Position numbers and translations under genes: made by a program
Shown: in pieces, positions 6,094 through 12,842 of the stretch
Position numbering within the stretch: position 1 is the first letter of the stretch
Layout: every line of letters begins with the position of its first letter
The notes under the pieces: generated by a model
What the model saw: only the letters and a program-made list of their open reading frames with translations
What the model was told of the DNA's origin: nothing
Databases searched by the model: none
Assembly (NCBI GenBank): GCA_001818365.1
Contig: MHKK01000011.1
Span: 18,248-33,500, forward strand
DNA length: 15,253 bases
Reading direction: 5' to 3'
Origin: Candidatus Komeilibacteria bacterium RIFCSPHIGHO2_01_FULL_52_14
GTDB lineage: Bacteria; Patescibacteriota; Patescibacteriia; UBA1558; 2-01-FULL-52-15

Positions 6094-6734
6094 GTTTGCG
6101 ACAGAACTTTTGTCTTAATCTCGTGCGAAACTGCAAAAACCGAAGCATTACCGGTAATGGCGATCAGTTTCCCCTGATCGCGATAATACGCCAGAACCTT
6201 CGTCGTAGTGTGCTGATAGATCGCCAGCCGATTAATGACCGTTGCTTGGGTATCGTCCGGACGGGAAGAAAGAGGCAGTTTGTCGATATTGCAGATACCG
6301 GGTTTCTGTGGCGGCAAGAAAAAACGATTGTAATTATGGCCGCGGGGACAGGTGAGACGTCCCGAAATACGCTTCACCGAAACCTCGTACGGAATGTCGA
6401 TCTGGACCGCATTCGACACCTCGATAAGCGAATCAAGGTACCGCGCTTGTTCAACGGTTCTGGGAAAACCGTCAAAGACGACGCTGGTCTGCGGCGATAG
6501 CCGGGCGAGCGCCTCCTGGATGAGACGATTTATCGACTCATCTGGCACCAAATTACCCTTCGCCATAATATCGGCGAGTTCAAGACCAAACGGAGTTTTC
6601 TTGGCAACCTCCGTGCGCAGGAGATCTCCGGGCGCAATGACGATAAAGCCGTATTTATCGGCGAGTATCATCGCCTGCGTTCCTTTCCCCGATCCCTGCT
6701 GCCCGATAAAGACCAATACGGTTCGTCTCTTCAT
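6090..6734 (-). CDS. adk: Adenylate kinase
   Basis: Converts AMP and ATP to two ADP; cytoplasmic. I start it at the ATG at 6734 (MKRRTVLVFIGQQGSGKGTQ), giving 214 residues; an upstream in-frame start at 6773 would run the gene into the secY terminator and add residues unlike the family. Seen: P-loop GQQGSGKGT (11-19), AMP-site APGDLLR (34-40), FDGFPRT (88-93), SGRLTC (124-129) and SRPDD (157-161). The LID keeps part of a zinc-type site: Cys129, Cys148 and Asp151 align with ligands of the Bacillus enzyme, but the second Cys is Gly132, followed by His133. A TACAAT box sits 6 nt before this ATG, suggesting a leaderless mRNA. It overlaps map by 4 bp. Confidence 0.95.
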   Translation of the reverse strand: MKRRTVLVFIGQQGSGKGTQAMILADKYGFIVIAPGDLLRTEVAKKTPFGLELADIMAKGNLVPDESINRLIQEALARLSPQTSVVFDGFPRTVEQARYLDSLIEVSNAVQIDIPYEVSVKRISGRLTCPRGHNYNRFFLPPQKPGICNIDKLPLSSRPDDTQATVINRLAIYQHTTTKVLAYYRDQGKLIAITGNASVFAVSHEIKTKVLSQT

Positions 6735-6740
6735 ATCTCT

Positions 6741-6746
6741 ATTGTA
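6741..6746 (-). promoter_or_regulatory. Candidate -10 box for a leaderless adk transcript
   Basis: TACAAT on the minus strand ends 6 nt before the adk ATG, so a start site at the usual distance would fall on the A of the ATG itself. There is no good -35: the 17-18-bp position is the T-run of the secY terminator (TTTTTT). It lies just behind that terminator, where a new transcript would need to begin. Supported by position and a good -10 only. Confidence 0.5.
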
Positions 6747-6763
6747 GCTGAAATCCGGGGAAT

Positions 6764-6789
6764 AAAAAAACAAAGGCCTGCGGCCTTTG
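6764..6789 (-). terminator. Intrinsic terminator of the spc operon after secY
   Basis: On the minus strand, the 8-bp perfect stem CAAAGGCC / GGCCTTTG (6782-6789 and 6771-6778) with a 3-nt loop is followed by seven T (6764-6770). It starts 27 bp after the secY stop. It is oriented to end the ribosomal operon and separates it from adk. Confidence 0.9.
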
Positions 6790-6815
6790 GCATCCGATCG
6801 CTTGCGGCATGCCCG

Positions 6816-8093
6816 TTAAATGCCTTCATAATCGCGCATCACCAGCTGCGAATCGATCTGTTTCACGGTCTCAATAACGACTGACACAACGATGAGCAAA
6901 CTCGTACCGCCGATCGCCAGCGTCTGAATCCCGGTAAGCGCTTGCACGGTAATCGGCAGTACTGCAATAAGCCCCAGAAAAATAGCGCCAGCCAGAATGA
7001 TCCGGTTCATGGTGGCACCTAAGTATTCCTCGGTATGCCTGCCGGGACGAATGCCGGGAATAAAGCCGCCCTGCTTCTGCAAATTCTCTGCGATCTGCTC
7101 GGGTTTGAAGATAACGGCCGTATAAAAATACGTAAAAAGAAAAACCATGAAAAAATAAAATATCCCGTAAAACGTCTGGTTCGCAAACAGCTGAATGATA
7201 AAGTTCGCGGAGTTCGCGACCCATGCGGTCGGAGCAAATTGGAAAAAGCGGGCGATCATTGGCGGAAACAAGATGACCGAGATCGCGAAAATTATGGGGA
7301 TGACGCCGGCCTGATTGACGCGCAGCGGCAGGTGCGTATTGACGCCGCCCATGGAACGGTTGCCCGTGATCTGTCGCGCGAACGAGATGGGGATGTTCCG
7401 CTGCCCCTCGGTTATAAAAACGATTGCGACAATCGTTACCAGCGCGATAGCCGCGAAGATCAGCAGATTGATAAACTGGCTTGAATCAAAGATGGCTACG
7501 GTATTCCTGACAGCGGTAGGCAGCTGCGCTATGATGTTCGCGAAAATCATCAGCGAAATACCGTTACCGACTTTCTTTTCGGAAATCAGCTCTCCGATCC
7601 ACATTAAAAATATCGTACCGGCGGTGGAAGCGAGCATCGCGGAGAATAGCTGAAACCCGGTCAGCGAGCCGACGATGTTAACCTGCGACTGCTGCTGCAG
7701 GATGACGATATACCCGTAGGACTGAATAAGCGCCAAGGGAAACGTCAGGATGCGAGTGTACTGATTGATGCGCTCCTGCCCCGATTCGCCTTCTTTTGAA
7801 ATCGCCTCAAGTTTCGGCACGATCATCGTCAGAAGCTGGAGTATGATCGACGCCGTAATATACGGCCCGACGCCCATCATGACGATGGAAAAATTTTCAA
7901 GACCTCCGCCCGAAAACAGATTCAGGAGGCCGAAGAGCTGATTGGAAGCAAAAAAATTCTTCAGTTGTGATGCATCGATGCCGGGCAGCGGTATGTGCGC
8001 AGCGATCCGGAACACAATCAGCATTGCCAGAACAAAAAGAATCCGTTTGCGGATATCCGGCGCCTGCCAGATTTGTTTCAGTTTTTCAAACAT
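6816..8093 (-). CDS. secY: Protein translocase subunit SecY
   Basis: Central pore of the Sec translocon in the inner membrane. It has 425 residues with the ten-helix profile of SecY. Seen: RKRILFVLAMLIVFRIAAHIP as the first helix region (about 15-35), PLPGID, the plug-side segment FSGGGLENFSIVMMGVGPYI (about 61-80), a cytoplasmic loop with GESGQERINQY, KKVGNGISLMIF, the C4-loop RNIPISFARQ, and PGIRPGRHTEEYL in the last large cytoplasmic loop before the final helices. The usual GIRPG(K/R)xT motif is intact. It is the last gene of the spc unit, 10 bp after rplO, and precedes the terminator. C rather than T precedes the ATG, and no SD is seen. Confidence 0.97.
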   Translation of the reverse strand: MFEKLKQIWQAPDIRKRILFVLAMLIVFRIAAHIPLPGIDASQLKNFFASNQLFGLLNLFSGGGLENFSIVMMGVGPYITASIILQLLTMIVPKLEAISKEGESGQERINQYTRILTFPLALIQSYGYIVILQQQSQVNIVGSLTGFQLFSAMLASTAGTIFLMWIGELISEKKVGNGISLMIFANIIAQLPTAVRNTVAIFDSSQFINLLIFAAIALVTIVAIVFITEGQRNIPISFARQITGNRSMGGVNTHLPLRVNQAGVIPIIFAISVILFPPMIARFFQFAPTAWVANSANFIIQLFANQTFYGIFYFFMVFLFTYFYTAVIFKPEQIAENLQKQGGFIPGIRPGRHTEEYLGATMNRIILAGAIFLGLIAVLPITVQALTGIQTLAIGGTSLLIVVSVVIETVKQIDSQLVMRDYEGI

Positions 8094-8103
8094 GCCGATG
8101 GTA

Positions 8104-8583
8104 TTATTTCTTTTCCGGTGTCCGCTTCTTTTGACTGCCGGTCAAAAGCTGTACCGAACCTCCGGCCTTTACAATAGCATCTGATGCTTCCTGTGAAAAG
8201 CCGTGCGCGCTGACGATGAGCCGTTTTGAAAGTTCACCGCCTCCGAGAATCTTAACACGATCCGACGAATGCATAATGAGCCCCCGCGAGCGCAGAATCT
8301 TTGGCGTAACACGCTCGCCGTCATTGAATATGGTCTGTAATACACCGACATTCACGACTGAGAACGGCACCGCATCGGAAGCAAATCCGCGGCTTTTGGG
8401 AATGCGCAAAAGATACGGCTTCATGGCTCTCGCCGTCAGACCGCTTTTGCCGCCGGAACGGGCACGCTGCCCCTTAATGCCCCGGCCGGAATAGGTTCCG
8501 ATGCCGGAACCGTTGCCGCGCCCGATCCGTGTGCGAGTTTTCTTGGAGCGCGGGCCCGGATGAATCGAATGTAAACCAATCAT
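8104..8583 (-). CDS. rplO: Large ribosomal subunit protein uL15
   Basis: 50S subunit protein. It has 159 residues, slightly above the usual 145-150. The Gly/Arg-rich N-terminal arm that threads into 23S rRNA is clear: KTRTRIGRGNGSGIGTYSGR then GIKGQRARSGG (about 15-45). The globular part has RIPKSRGF (about 60-67), ILRSRGLI, VKILGGGELSKRLIVSAHGFS (about 111-131) and AIVKAGGSVQLL near the C terminus, followed by a short Lys-rich tail. Its ATG overlaps the rpsE stop by 4 bp (ATGA), which leaves no room for rpmD between them. Confidence 0.97.
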   Translation of the reverse strand: MIGLHSIHPGPRSKKTRTRIGRGNGSGIGTYSGRGIKGQRARSGGKSGLTARAMKPYLLRIPKSRGFASDAVPFSVVNVGVLQTIFNDGERVTPKILRSRGLIMHSSDRVKILGGGELSKRLIVSAHGFSQEASDAIVKAGGSVQLLTGSQKKRTPEKK

Positions 8584-9185
8584 ACCTGTTGCTTCTTACG
8601 TTTTTCTTCGGCCGCGAGCGCTTCTTCCGGAGTCATCTTCGCCGGCGCATCAATGCGACGGAGCATACCGAGCGCCTTAAAGACCGCTGCGACGTTATTA
8701 ATCTTGTTCGGCGAACCGAACATTTTGGAAACAATGTTCTTATAACCGGCAAGATCCAAAACGGTGCGGACAACGCCGCCGGCGATAAGTCCCTTCCCGG
8801 CGGTTGCCGGCTTGAGGAGTAACCGTGCGGCTTTAAATTTGGCACGGACCTCGTGCGGTATCGTCTCCTTCACCATACTGACCGTGATGATGTTCTTCTT
8901 TGCCTGAGCGGTTGCTTTTTGAATCGCGAGCGATACGTCCGCGCCCTTCGCTAGCCCCCAGCCGACCCGGCCCTTACGATCGCCAATGACGATACACGCG
9001 CGAAAACGCATGCGCTTACCGCCTGCCATGACACGGGTCACTCGCGATAAATCGATCATCTGCTGATCAAATTCGTCATCCTGCCGAGGCCGCATCGGCG
9101 ACGATCGCCGCCTGCGCTGACGGTTGTCCTGCATCTGCCGTCCCGGTTTCCGTGGTCCCGGTGCTCCTGGTGCCTGTTGTTGCAT
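8580..9185 (-). CDS. rpsE: Small ribosomal subunit protein uS5, with N-terminal extension
   Basis: 30S protein involved in translational accuracy and in the mRNA entry site. It has 201 residues, longer than the usual 160-170. The double-stranded RBD-like domain begins near IDLSRVTRVMAGGKRMRF (about 44-61) and continues with GDRKGRVGWGLAKGADV; the C-terminal domain has the NIVSKMFGSPNKINN region (about 153-167). The extra length is an N-terminal tail of about 40 residues rich in Gln, Pro and Arg (QQQAPGAPGPRKPGR, then RRRRSS) and a C-terminal EEALAAEEKRKKQQ helix. The gene begins 5 bp after rplR. A GGGAGGA lies 17 nt before the ATG, too far for a normal SD. The stop TGA overlaps the rplO start. 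Confidence 0.96.
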   Translation of the reverse strand: MQQQAPGAPGPRKPGRQMQDNRQRRRRSSPMRPRQDDEFDQQMIDLSRVTRVMAGGKRMRFRACIVIGDRKGRVGWGLAKGADVSLAIQKATAQAKKNIITVSMVKETIPHEVRAKFKAARLLLKPATAGKGLIAGGVVRTVLDLAGYKNIVSKMFGSPNKINNVAAVFKALGMLRRIDAPAKMTPEEALAAEEKRKKQQV

Positions 9186-9190
9186 AGTAG

Positions 9191-9547
9191 TTAGAATTCC
9201 AATCCTCCCTCGCGCGCTCCTTCAGCAAAAGCCCGAACGCGTCCGTGATATTTATAATGCGATTTATCGAAAACCACACGCTGAATTTTTTTAGCCACTG
9301 CCTTTTCCGCCAAAAGCTTTCCCACGATCTTCGCGGCTGCGACGCCTTTGCTTTTTTTGCCCTCAAGCTGTGCGTCGGAAGCGGAGGCGAGAATGCGGCC
9401 GTTGGTATCAATGATCTGACCGTAGATGTGCTTCAGGCTGCGGAATATCGAAAGGCGCGGGCGTGTTTCGGTGACACGCAACGCTTTACGCGTCCGTGCG
9501 GAACGCCGTTTTCGAATCGCTCGCTGAACTTTTCGTTGATCTTTCAT
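9191..9547 (-). CDS. rplR: Large ribosomal subunit protein uL18
   Basis: Binds 5S rRNA in the 50S central protuberance. It has 118 residues, the usual size. The basic N terminus (RKVQRAIRKRRSARTRKALR) is followed by RPRLSIFRSLKHIYGQIID (about 29-47), then GVAAAKIVGKLLAEKA (about 68-83) and a C-terminal VVFDKSHYKYHGRVRAFAEGAREGGL region matching the family's FDRGGYxYHGRVkALAdaARExGLxF. It begins 2 bp after the rplF stop; the junction reads TAAGTATG, with no SD. Confidence 0.97.
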   Translation of the reverse strand: MKDQRKVQRAIRKRRSARTRKALRVTETRPRLSIFRSLKHIYGQIIDTNGRILASASDAQLEGKKSKGVAAAKIVGKLLAEKAVAKKIQRVVFDKSHYKYHGRVRAFAEGAREGGLEF

Positions 9548-9549
9548 AC

Positions 9550-10095
9550 TTACGCCGCTGTCTTAATAACCTTTCCGACTTTGCGTCTAATGACTTCGTT
9601 TGAATACTTGATTCCTTTACCCTTATACGGCTCCGGCTTCTTAACCGCTCTGATCTCGGCCGCAACCTGCCCGACGAGCTGCCGGTCAATTCCTGCGATC
9701 GTGATAACGTTTTTCTCAACCGATGCGACAATTCCCTGCGGCAATTGATATTCGACCGGATGGGAAAACCCGACCGTCAGAATAAGCTTTGTGCCCTGCA
9801 CTGCGGCCTTATAACCGACGCCGTTGATCTCCAATGTCTTTGTGTAGCCCTCGCTCACACCGCGGACCATATTGGCGATAAGAGCCCTGGTCAGCCCCCA
9901 CAGAGCGGCGCCTTTCTTCGCGTCGGGATCAGCCAAGGTCACGGTGATGGTCCCGTTTTCAACCGCTGCCGCAATTTCGGGCACGCACACGTGTGTCAGT
10001 GTGCCCTTCGGGCCTTTCACTTGTACCTGCTTCCCCTGGATCGTTACATCGACTCCTGCGGGTACGGGTATGATTTTTTTACCGATTCGTGACAT
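9550..10095 (-). CDS. rplF: Large ribosomal subunit protein uL6
   Basis: 50S protein near the sarcin-ricin loop and the translation-factor site. I take the ATG at 10095, which gives the canonical MSRIGKKIIPVP and 181 residues; the in-frame TTG at 10113 would overlap rpsH and add six residues not expected in uL6. Seen: VQVKGPKGTL (about 26-35), LTRALIANMVRGVSEGYTKTL (about 69-89), GVGYKA, GFSHPVEY (about 110-117), and the C-terminal PEPYKGKGIKYSNEVIRRKVGK. The two-fold repeated alpha/beta architecture is therefore complete. T precedes the ATG and I see no SD. Confidence 0.96.
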   Translation of the reverse strand: MSRIGKKIIPVPAGVDVTIQGKQVQVKGPKGTLTHVCVPEIAAAVENGTITVTLADPDAKKGAALWGLTRALIANMVRGVSEGYTKTLEINGVGYKAAVQGTKLILTVGFSHPVEYQLPQGIVASVEKNVITIAGIDRQLVGQVAAEIRAVKKPEPYKGKGIKYSNEVIRRKVGKVIKTAA

Positions 10096-10099
10096 ATCG

Positions 10100-10498
10100 T
10101 TACCAGATTTCAAGTAAGAGCTCGCCGCCGATCTTTTCCTTACGGGCGCGCTTGTTGGTCATGATCCCTTTTGAACTCGATATCAGCGCGATGCCAAAAC
10201 CGTTCAATACGTGCGGTAGGCGCTCCGTATTGACGTACAGCCGCCGGCTCGGGACGCTCAACCTGCGAAGGTGCTTAATGTACGGCCTGCCGTTACTCCG
10301 ATATTTGAGCACGAGTCGTAATTTGGGAGTCGTACCCTCTTCTTCAATTCGCTCGGCGCGTGCGAGATAGTTTTCCTCGGTCAACACGCGGGCAATCTCA
10401 TGTTTTAAACGCGAATATGGCAACAGAACCTCGCTCCGCTTTGCGGCGGACGCGTTCCGTATTCGGGTGAGCATGTCTGCTATTGGATCGGTCATCAT
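10100..10498 (-). CDS. rpsH: Small ribosomal subunit protein uS8
   Basis: Primary 16S rRNA-binding protein of the 30S platform. The open frame extends far upstream through rpsN, but the conserved start is MTDPIADMLTRIRNA; two adjacent ATGs (10498 and 10495) precede it. I use 10498 (132 residues), which has AAGAAG 6 nt upstream and T before it; 10495 is equally possible. Seen: VLLPYSRLKHEIARVL (about 24-39), LVLKYR, and the C-terminal LNGFGIALISSSKGIMTNKRAR with the STSKGimT-type RNA-binding loop, then GGELLLEIW. In E. coli uS8 also represses the spc operon by binding its mRNA; the spacers here are too short to show such a site. Confidence 0.96.
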   Translation of the reverse strand: MMTDPIADMLTRIRNASAAKRSEVLLPYSRLKHEIARVLTEENYLARAERIEEEGTTPKLRLVLKYRSNGRPYIKHLRRLSVPSRRLYVNTERLPHVLNGFGIALISSSKGIMTNKRARKEKIGGELLLEIW

Positions 10499-10508
10499 AT
10501 ACGTCTTC

Positions 10509-10703
10509 TTACCAGCTTGATTTCGTAACACCGGGGATCTCGCCTTTGAGAGCGAGCTCACGGAAGCAAATGCGGCATAATTCGAACTTGCGCATATAGC
10601 CGCGCTTTCTGCCGCAGCGCCAGCATCGACGAACAATGCGCGATGAAAATTTCGCTTTTACCAGCGATCTTCGTGCCTTAACTTCTTGTGCAGTCGTTGA
10701 CAT
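10509..10703 (-). CDS. rpsN: Small ribosomal subunit protein uS14, zinc-binding type
   Basis: 30S head protein. It has 64 residues, the short zinc-binding (S14p/S29e) form. Cys27, Cys30, Cys43 and Cys46 form CWRC and CRIC, and the C terminus FRELALKGEIPGVTKSSW is diagnostic. The N-terminal part (STTAQEVKARRSLV) differs from the usual MARKA-type start, but a basic helix is kept. The gene sits between rplE (6 bp) and rpsH (10 bp), as in most bacteria. T precedes the ATG. Confidence 0.96.
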   Translation of the reverse strand: MSTTAQEVKARRSLVKAKFSSRIVRRCWRCGRKRGYMRKFELCRICFRELALKGEIPGVTKSSW

Positions 10704-10709
10704 ACTGTG

Positions 10710-11258
10710 TTATTTCTCTTTCTTAAAGGGGAATCCGAACCCGTCGAGCAGAGCCCTCGTCTCCTGCTTGTTCTTTGCCGTCGTCGCAATCGCGATTTCG
10801 AGACCGTGCACGCTCTCGATTTCGTCGGATCGAATCTCCGGGAAAACGATGTGCTCGCGGAATCCTAATGAATAATTGCCGTTGTCGTCAAATCCTTTCT
10901 TCGGGTCGAGCCCGTGAAAATCCCGCATGCGGGGCAACGCGACGTGCACGAGTTTATCCAAAAAATCATACATGCGATCGCGACGCAACGTGACCATGGC
11001 CCCCACTACCATGCCCTCTCGAATTTTGAAATTGGAAATTGACTTCTTCGCTTTCGTCAGAACCGGTTTCTGTCCCGTGATCCGCGTCAGCGTGGCAACG
11101 GCAACATCGACATACTTCTTATCCTGCAAGCTCTTCGAAAGTCCGACGTTCAGTACGATCTTTTTAAGGTGCGGAACCGCGAGGATATTCGAACGCTTCA
11201 GCTCTTTTGAGAGCCGCGGGGCGATTTTTTCGTTATATTCTTTTCGTAAACGTGTCAT
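10710..11258 (-). CDS. rplE: Large ribosomal subunit protein uL5
   Basis: 5S rRNA-binding protein of the central protuberance that contacts the 30S head and P-site tRNA. It has 182 residues, a standard length. Seen: a basic N terminus with LRKEYNEKIAPRL (about 4-16), VPHLKKIVLNVGL (about 28-40), ITGQKPVLTKAKKSISNFKI (about 60-79), REGMVVGAMVTLR, the ALPRMRDFHGL region (about 107-117), GNYSLGFREHIVFPEI (about 127-142), and a C-terminal GFGFPFKK. The junction with rplX is TAG-T-ATG: the start is one base after the previous stop, suggesting coupled re-initiation. Confidence 0.97.
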   Translation of the reverse strand: MTRLRKEYNEKIAPRLSKELKRSNILAVPHLKKIVLNVGLSKSLQDKKYVDVAVATLTRITGQKPVLTKAKKSISNFKIREGMVVGAMVTLRRDRMYDFLDKLVHVALPRMRDFHGLDPKKGFDDNGNYSLGFREHIVFPEIRSDEIESVHGLEIAIATTAKNKQETRALLDGFGFPFKKEK

Positions 11259-11259
11259 A

Positions 11260-11574
11260 CTAATCGATTTCTACTTTACATTTCTTGCAAACACGACTGC
11301 GCTTTGCCCCTTCCCGAACGAGATTCATCCGTGCCGTCTTGCCGCATTTCGGGCAAACGATCATCACCTTACTGATCGGCAGCGGCGCTGCAAACTCGAT
11401 GCGCTGTCCTTTTTCGCCGCGACGAGGCGAGCGCATGTGCTTAAACATTTTATTCACGTTCTCGACAACCACCTGGTGGTCTTTCGGCAATACCTGAATC
11501 ACCTTGCCGGTCTTACCCTTGTTCTTCCCGGCGAGGACTTTCACGGTGTCGTTGATTTTAATGTGAAAACTCAT
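11260..11574 (-). CDS. rplX: Large ribosomal subunit protein uL24, with C-terminal zinc ribbon
   Basis: Assembly-initiating 50S protein. It has 104 residues. The KOW motif DTVKVLAGKNKGKTGKVIQV (about 9-28) is followed by ENVNKMFKHMR (about 38-48) and by a CPKC / CKKC pair (Cys74, Cys77, Cys96, Cys99), the zinc-ribbon variant seen in many bacteria. A GAGGT (11584-11588) sits 9 nt before the ATG within the end of rplN, one of the clearest SD sequences in the operon. The gene begins 2 bp after rplN. Confidence 0.97.
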   Translation of the reverse strand: MSFHIKINDTVKVLAGKNKGKTGKVIQVLPKDHQVVVENVNKMFKHMRSPRRGEKGQRIEFAAPLPISKVMIVCPKCGKTARMNLVREGAKRSRVCKKCKVEID

Positions 11575-11576
11575 AC

Positions 11577-11948
11577 TTACAGTACCTCGGGTGCCAATGA
11601 TAGGATGCGGGTAAAGCCGTGGCTTCGAAGCTCGCGTGCCACCGGACCAAAAATACGAGTTCCTTTCGGCTCCTTGCTCTTTTTGTCGATCAGAACGACG
11701 GCATTGTCGTCAAAACGTATATACGATCCGTCTTTGCGGCGGATTTCTTTTCGCTGGCGAACGACCACGGCATGAAAGATTTGGCTCTTTTTGACCTGTG
11801 CATGCGGTAACGCTTTCTTCACCACAACGGTAATGACGTTCCCAATCTGCGCATACCGCTGTTTATGACCCCCGAGTACGCGAATACACTGGACCAGACG
11901 AGCGCCCGTGTTATCTGCAACCTGCAACATTGATCGGTGCTGTACCAT
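11577..11948 (-). CDS. rplN: Large ribosomal subunit protein uL14
   Basis: 50S protein at the subunit interface that forms bridge B8. It has 123 residues, almost the invariant length. Seen: SMLQVADNTGARLVQCIRVLGG (its ends at about 6 and 27), IGNVITVVVKKALP (about 35-48), VVVRQRKEIRRKDGSYI (about 61-77), DDNAVVLID, and the C-terminal GTRIFGPVARELR (about 96-108) with ILSLAPEVL. It begins the spc part of the cluster but has no separate promoter: only 2 bp separate it from rpsQ. AGAAGGA (11955-11961) lies 6 nt before the ATG, inside the end of rpsQ, the best SD in the window. Confidence 0.98.
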   Translation of the reverse strand: MVQHRSMLQVADNTGARLVQCIRVLGGHKQRYAQIGNVITVVVKKALPHAQVKKSQIFHAVVVRQRKEIRRKDGSYIRFDDNAVVLIDKKSKEPKGTRIFGPVARELRSHGFTRILSLAPEVL

Positions 11949-11950
11949 AG

Positions 11951-12211
11951 TTAATCCTTCTGTTGTGTCAGAACTGAAATAACCCGCCAGCGCTTATCGC
12001 GGGATATCGGGCGGGTTTCCTCGATGAGCACACGGTCCTTCTCGTGACACATGCCCGTTTCATCGTGCGCTTTATAATTTTTGCTGACGGTAAAACGCTT
12101 GCCGTACTTCGGGTGAACCTTAACGCGGTCGACCCGAACCACGACGGTCTTTTGCATCTTGGTGCTGACGACAATTCCCTCGAACCTTCTCTTATGTGTA
12201 GCTTTTTCCAT
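11951..12211 (-). CDS. rpsQ: Small ribosomal subunit protein uS17
   Basis: Primary 16S rRNA-binding 30S protein with an OB fold. It has 86 residues. Seen: KRRFEGIVVSTKMQKTVVVR (about 8-27, the RxxxGxVvsdkMdKTvvV pattern), VHPKYGKRFTVSKNYKAHDE (about 32-51) and the RVLIEETRPISRDKRWRVI block (about 60-78). It lies 3 bp after rpmC and 2 bp before rplN, the standard S10-to-spc junction. T precedes the ATG. Confidence 0.97.
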   Translation of the reverse strand: MEKATHKRRFEGIVVSTKMQKTVVVRVDRVKVHPKYGKRFTVSKNYKAHDETGMCHEKDRVLIEETRPISRDKRWRVISVLTQQKD

Positions 12212-12214
12212 ACG

Positions 12215-12421
12215 TTATTTCTTCACTTCCTGCTCTTCATGTTTGGTGTTCTGCACCGTCAGCATGCGTGCAATATTTTTTCTGACGGTCCGTAATTCAC
12301 GGACATTCTTCGTTTGCTGGCTGGCAATTTTAAAACGCATGTCGCGGATCTGCGCCCGGAGCTCCGAAAGTTTTTCGGAAATCTGCTTTGCGGTCAATTC
12401 TTTTATCTCGCGCATCTTCAT
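12215..12421 (-). CDS. rpmC: Large ribosomal subunit protein uL29
   Basis: Small two-helix 50S protein near the tunnel exit, where it helps to dock SRP and trigger factor. The open frame runs upstream into rplP, but uL29 begins at MKMREIKEL; I use the ATG at 12421 (68 residues), with 12415 as a possible later start. Helix 1 is KELTAKQISEKLSELRAQI and helix 2 includes RELRTVRKNIARMLTVQN, separated by the conserved LRFKxAs-like segment RDMRFKIASQQ. The junction with rplP is TAG-T-ATG. No SD is seen. Confidence 0.95.
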   Translation of the reverse strand: MKMREIKELTAKQISEKLSELRAQIRDMRFKIASQQTKNVRELRTVRKNIARMLTVQNTKHEEQEVKK

Positions 12422-12422
12422 A

Positions 12423-12833
12423 CTATTGTTTGGCAATGAACTTGGTCTTGACGGGGAGCTTAAATGAAGCAAGGTCCATGGCTTCACGGGCGGTCTCCGG
12501 AGTCACGCCGCTCATTTCGAAAAGCATGGTGCCCGGCTTGACGACCGCGACATAGTGATCGACCGCTCCCTTGCCTTTTCCCATGGGCATTTCCGCGCCC
12601 TTCGTGGTGATGGACTTATCGGGGAAGATGCGGATCCAAATACGGCCGCCGCGAGCGATAAACCGCGACATGGCACGGCGCGCCGCCTCGATCTGACGCG
12701 ACGTCACCCACGACGCCTCAAGCGACTTCAGGCCGTACTGCCCGAAGCTCAACTCGTTCATACGCGTCGCAACGCCACGAATATGGTCGGTACGCTGTGA
12801 TTTTCTGAATTTAACTTTCTTTGGTGCCAACAT
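12423..12833 (-). CDS. rplP: Large ribosomal subunit protein uL16
   Basis: Late-assembling 50S protein at the A-site and peptidyl-transferase region. It has 136 residues, the standard size. Seen: PKKVKFRKSQR (about 4-14), LSFGQYGLKSLEASWVTSRQ (about 28-47), QIEAARRAMSRFIARGGRIW (about 47-66), IFPDKSITTKGAEMPMGKGKG (its ends at about 69 and 89) and VAVVKPGTMLFEMSG (about 95-109). The loop around MGKGKG is the conserved element near the tRNA. It begins 9 bp after rpsC; GAGT directly precedes the ATG. Confidence 0.98.
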   Translation of the reverse strand: MLAPKKVKFRKSQRTDHIRGVATRMNELSFGQYGLKSLEASWVTSRQIEAARRAMSRFIARGGRIWIRIFPDKSITTKGAEMPMGKGKGAVDHYVAVVKPGTMLFEMSGVTPETAREAMDLASFKLPVKTKFIAKQ

Positions 12834-12842
12834 ACTCGTCTG

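Noticed and set aside
6735..6773. Upstream start for adk giving 13 extra residues
   Set aside because: It would begin within the T-run and stem of the secY terminator, and the extra residues precede the canonical start just before the P-loop.
10499..10636. N-terminal extension of rpsH through the rpsN coding region
   Set aside because: The conserved MTDPIADMLTRIRN start follows the rpsN stop; the 46 upstream codons are the shifted reading of rpsN.
10927..11775. Long plus-strand open frame (282 codons) opposite rplE, rplX and rplN
   Set aside because: It spans three real, recognisable ribosomal genes on the other strand and looks like a shadow of their codon use.
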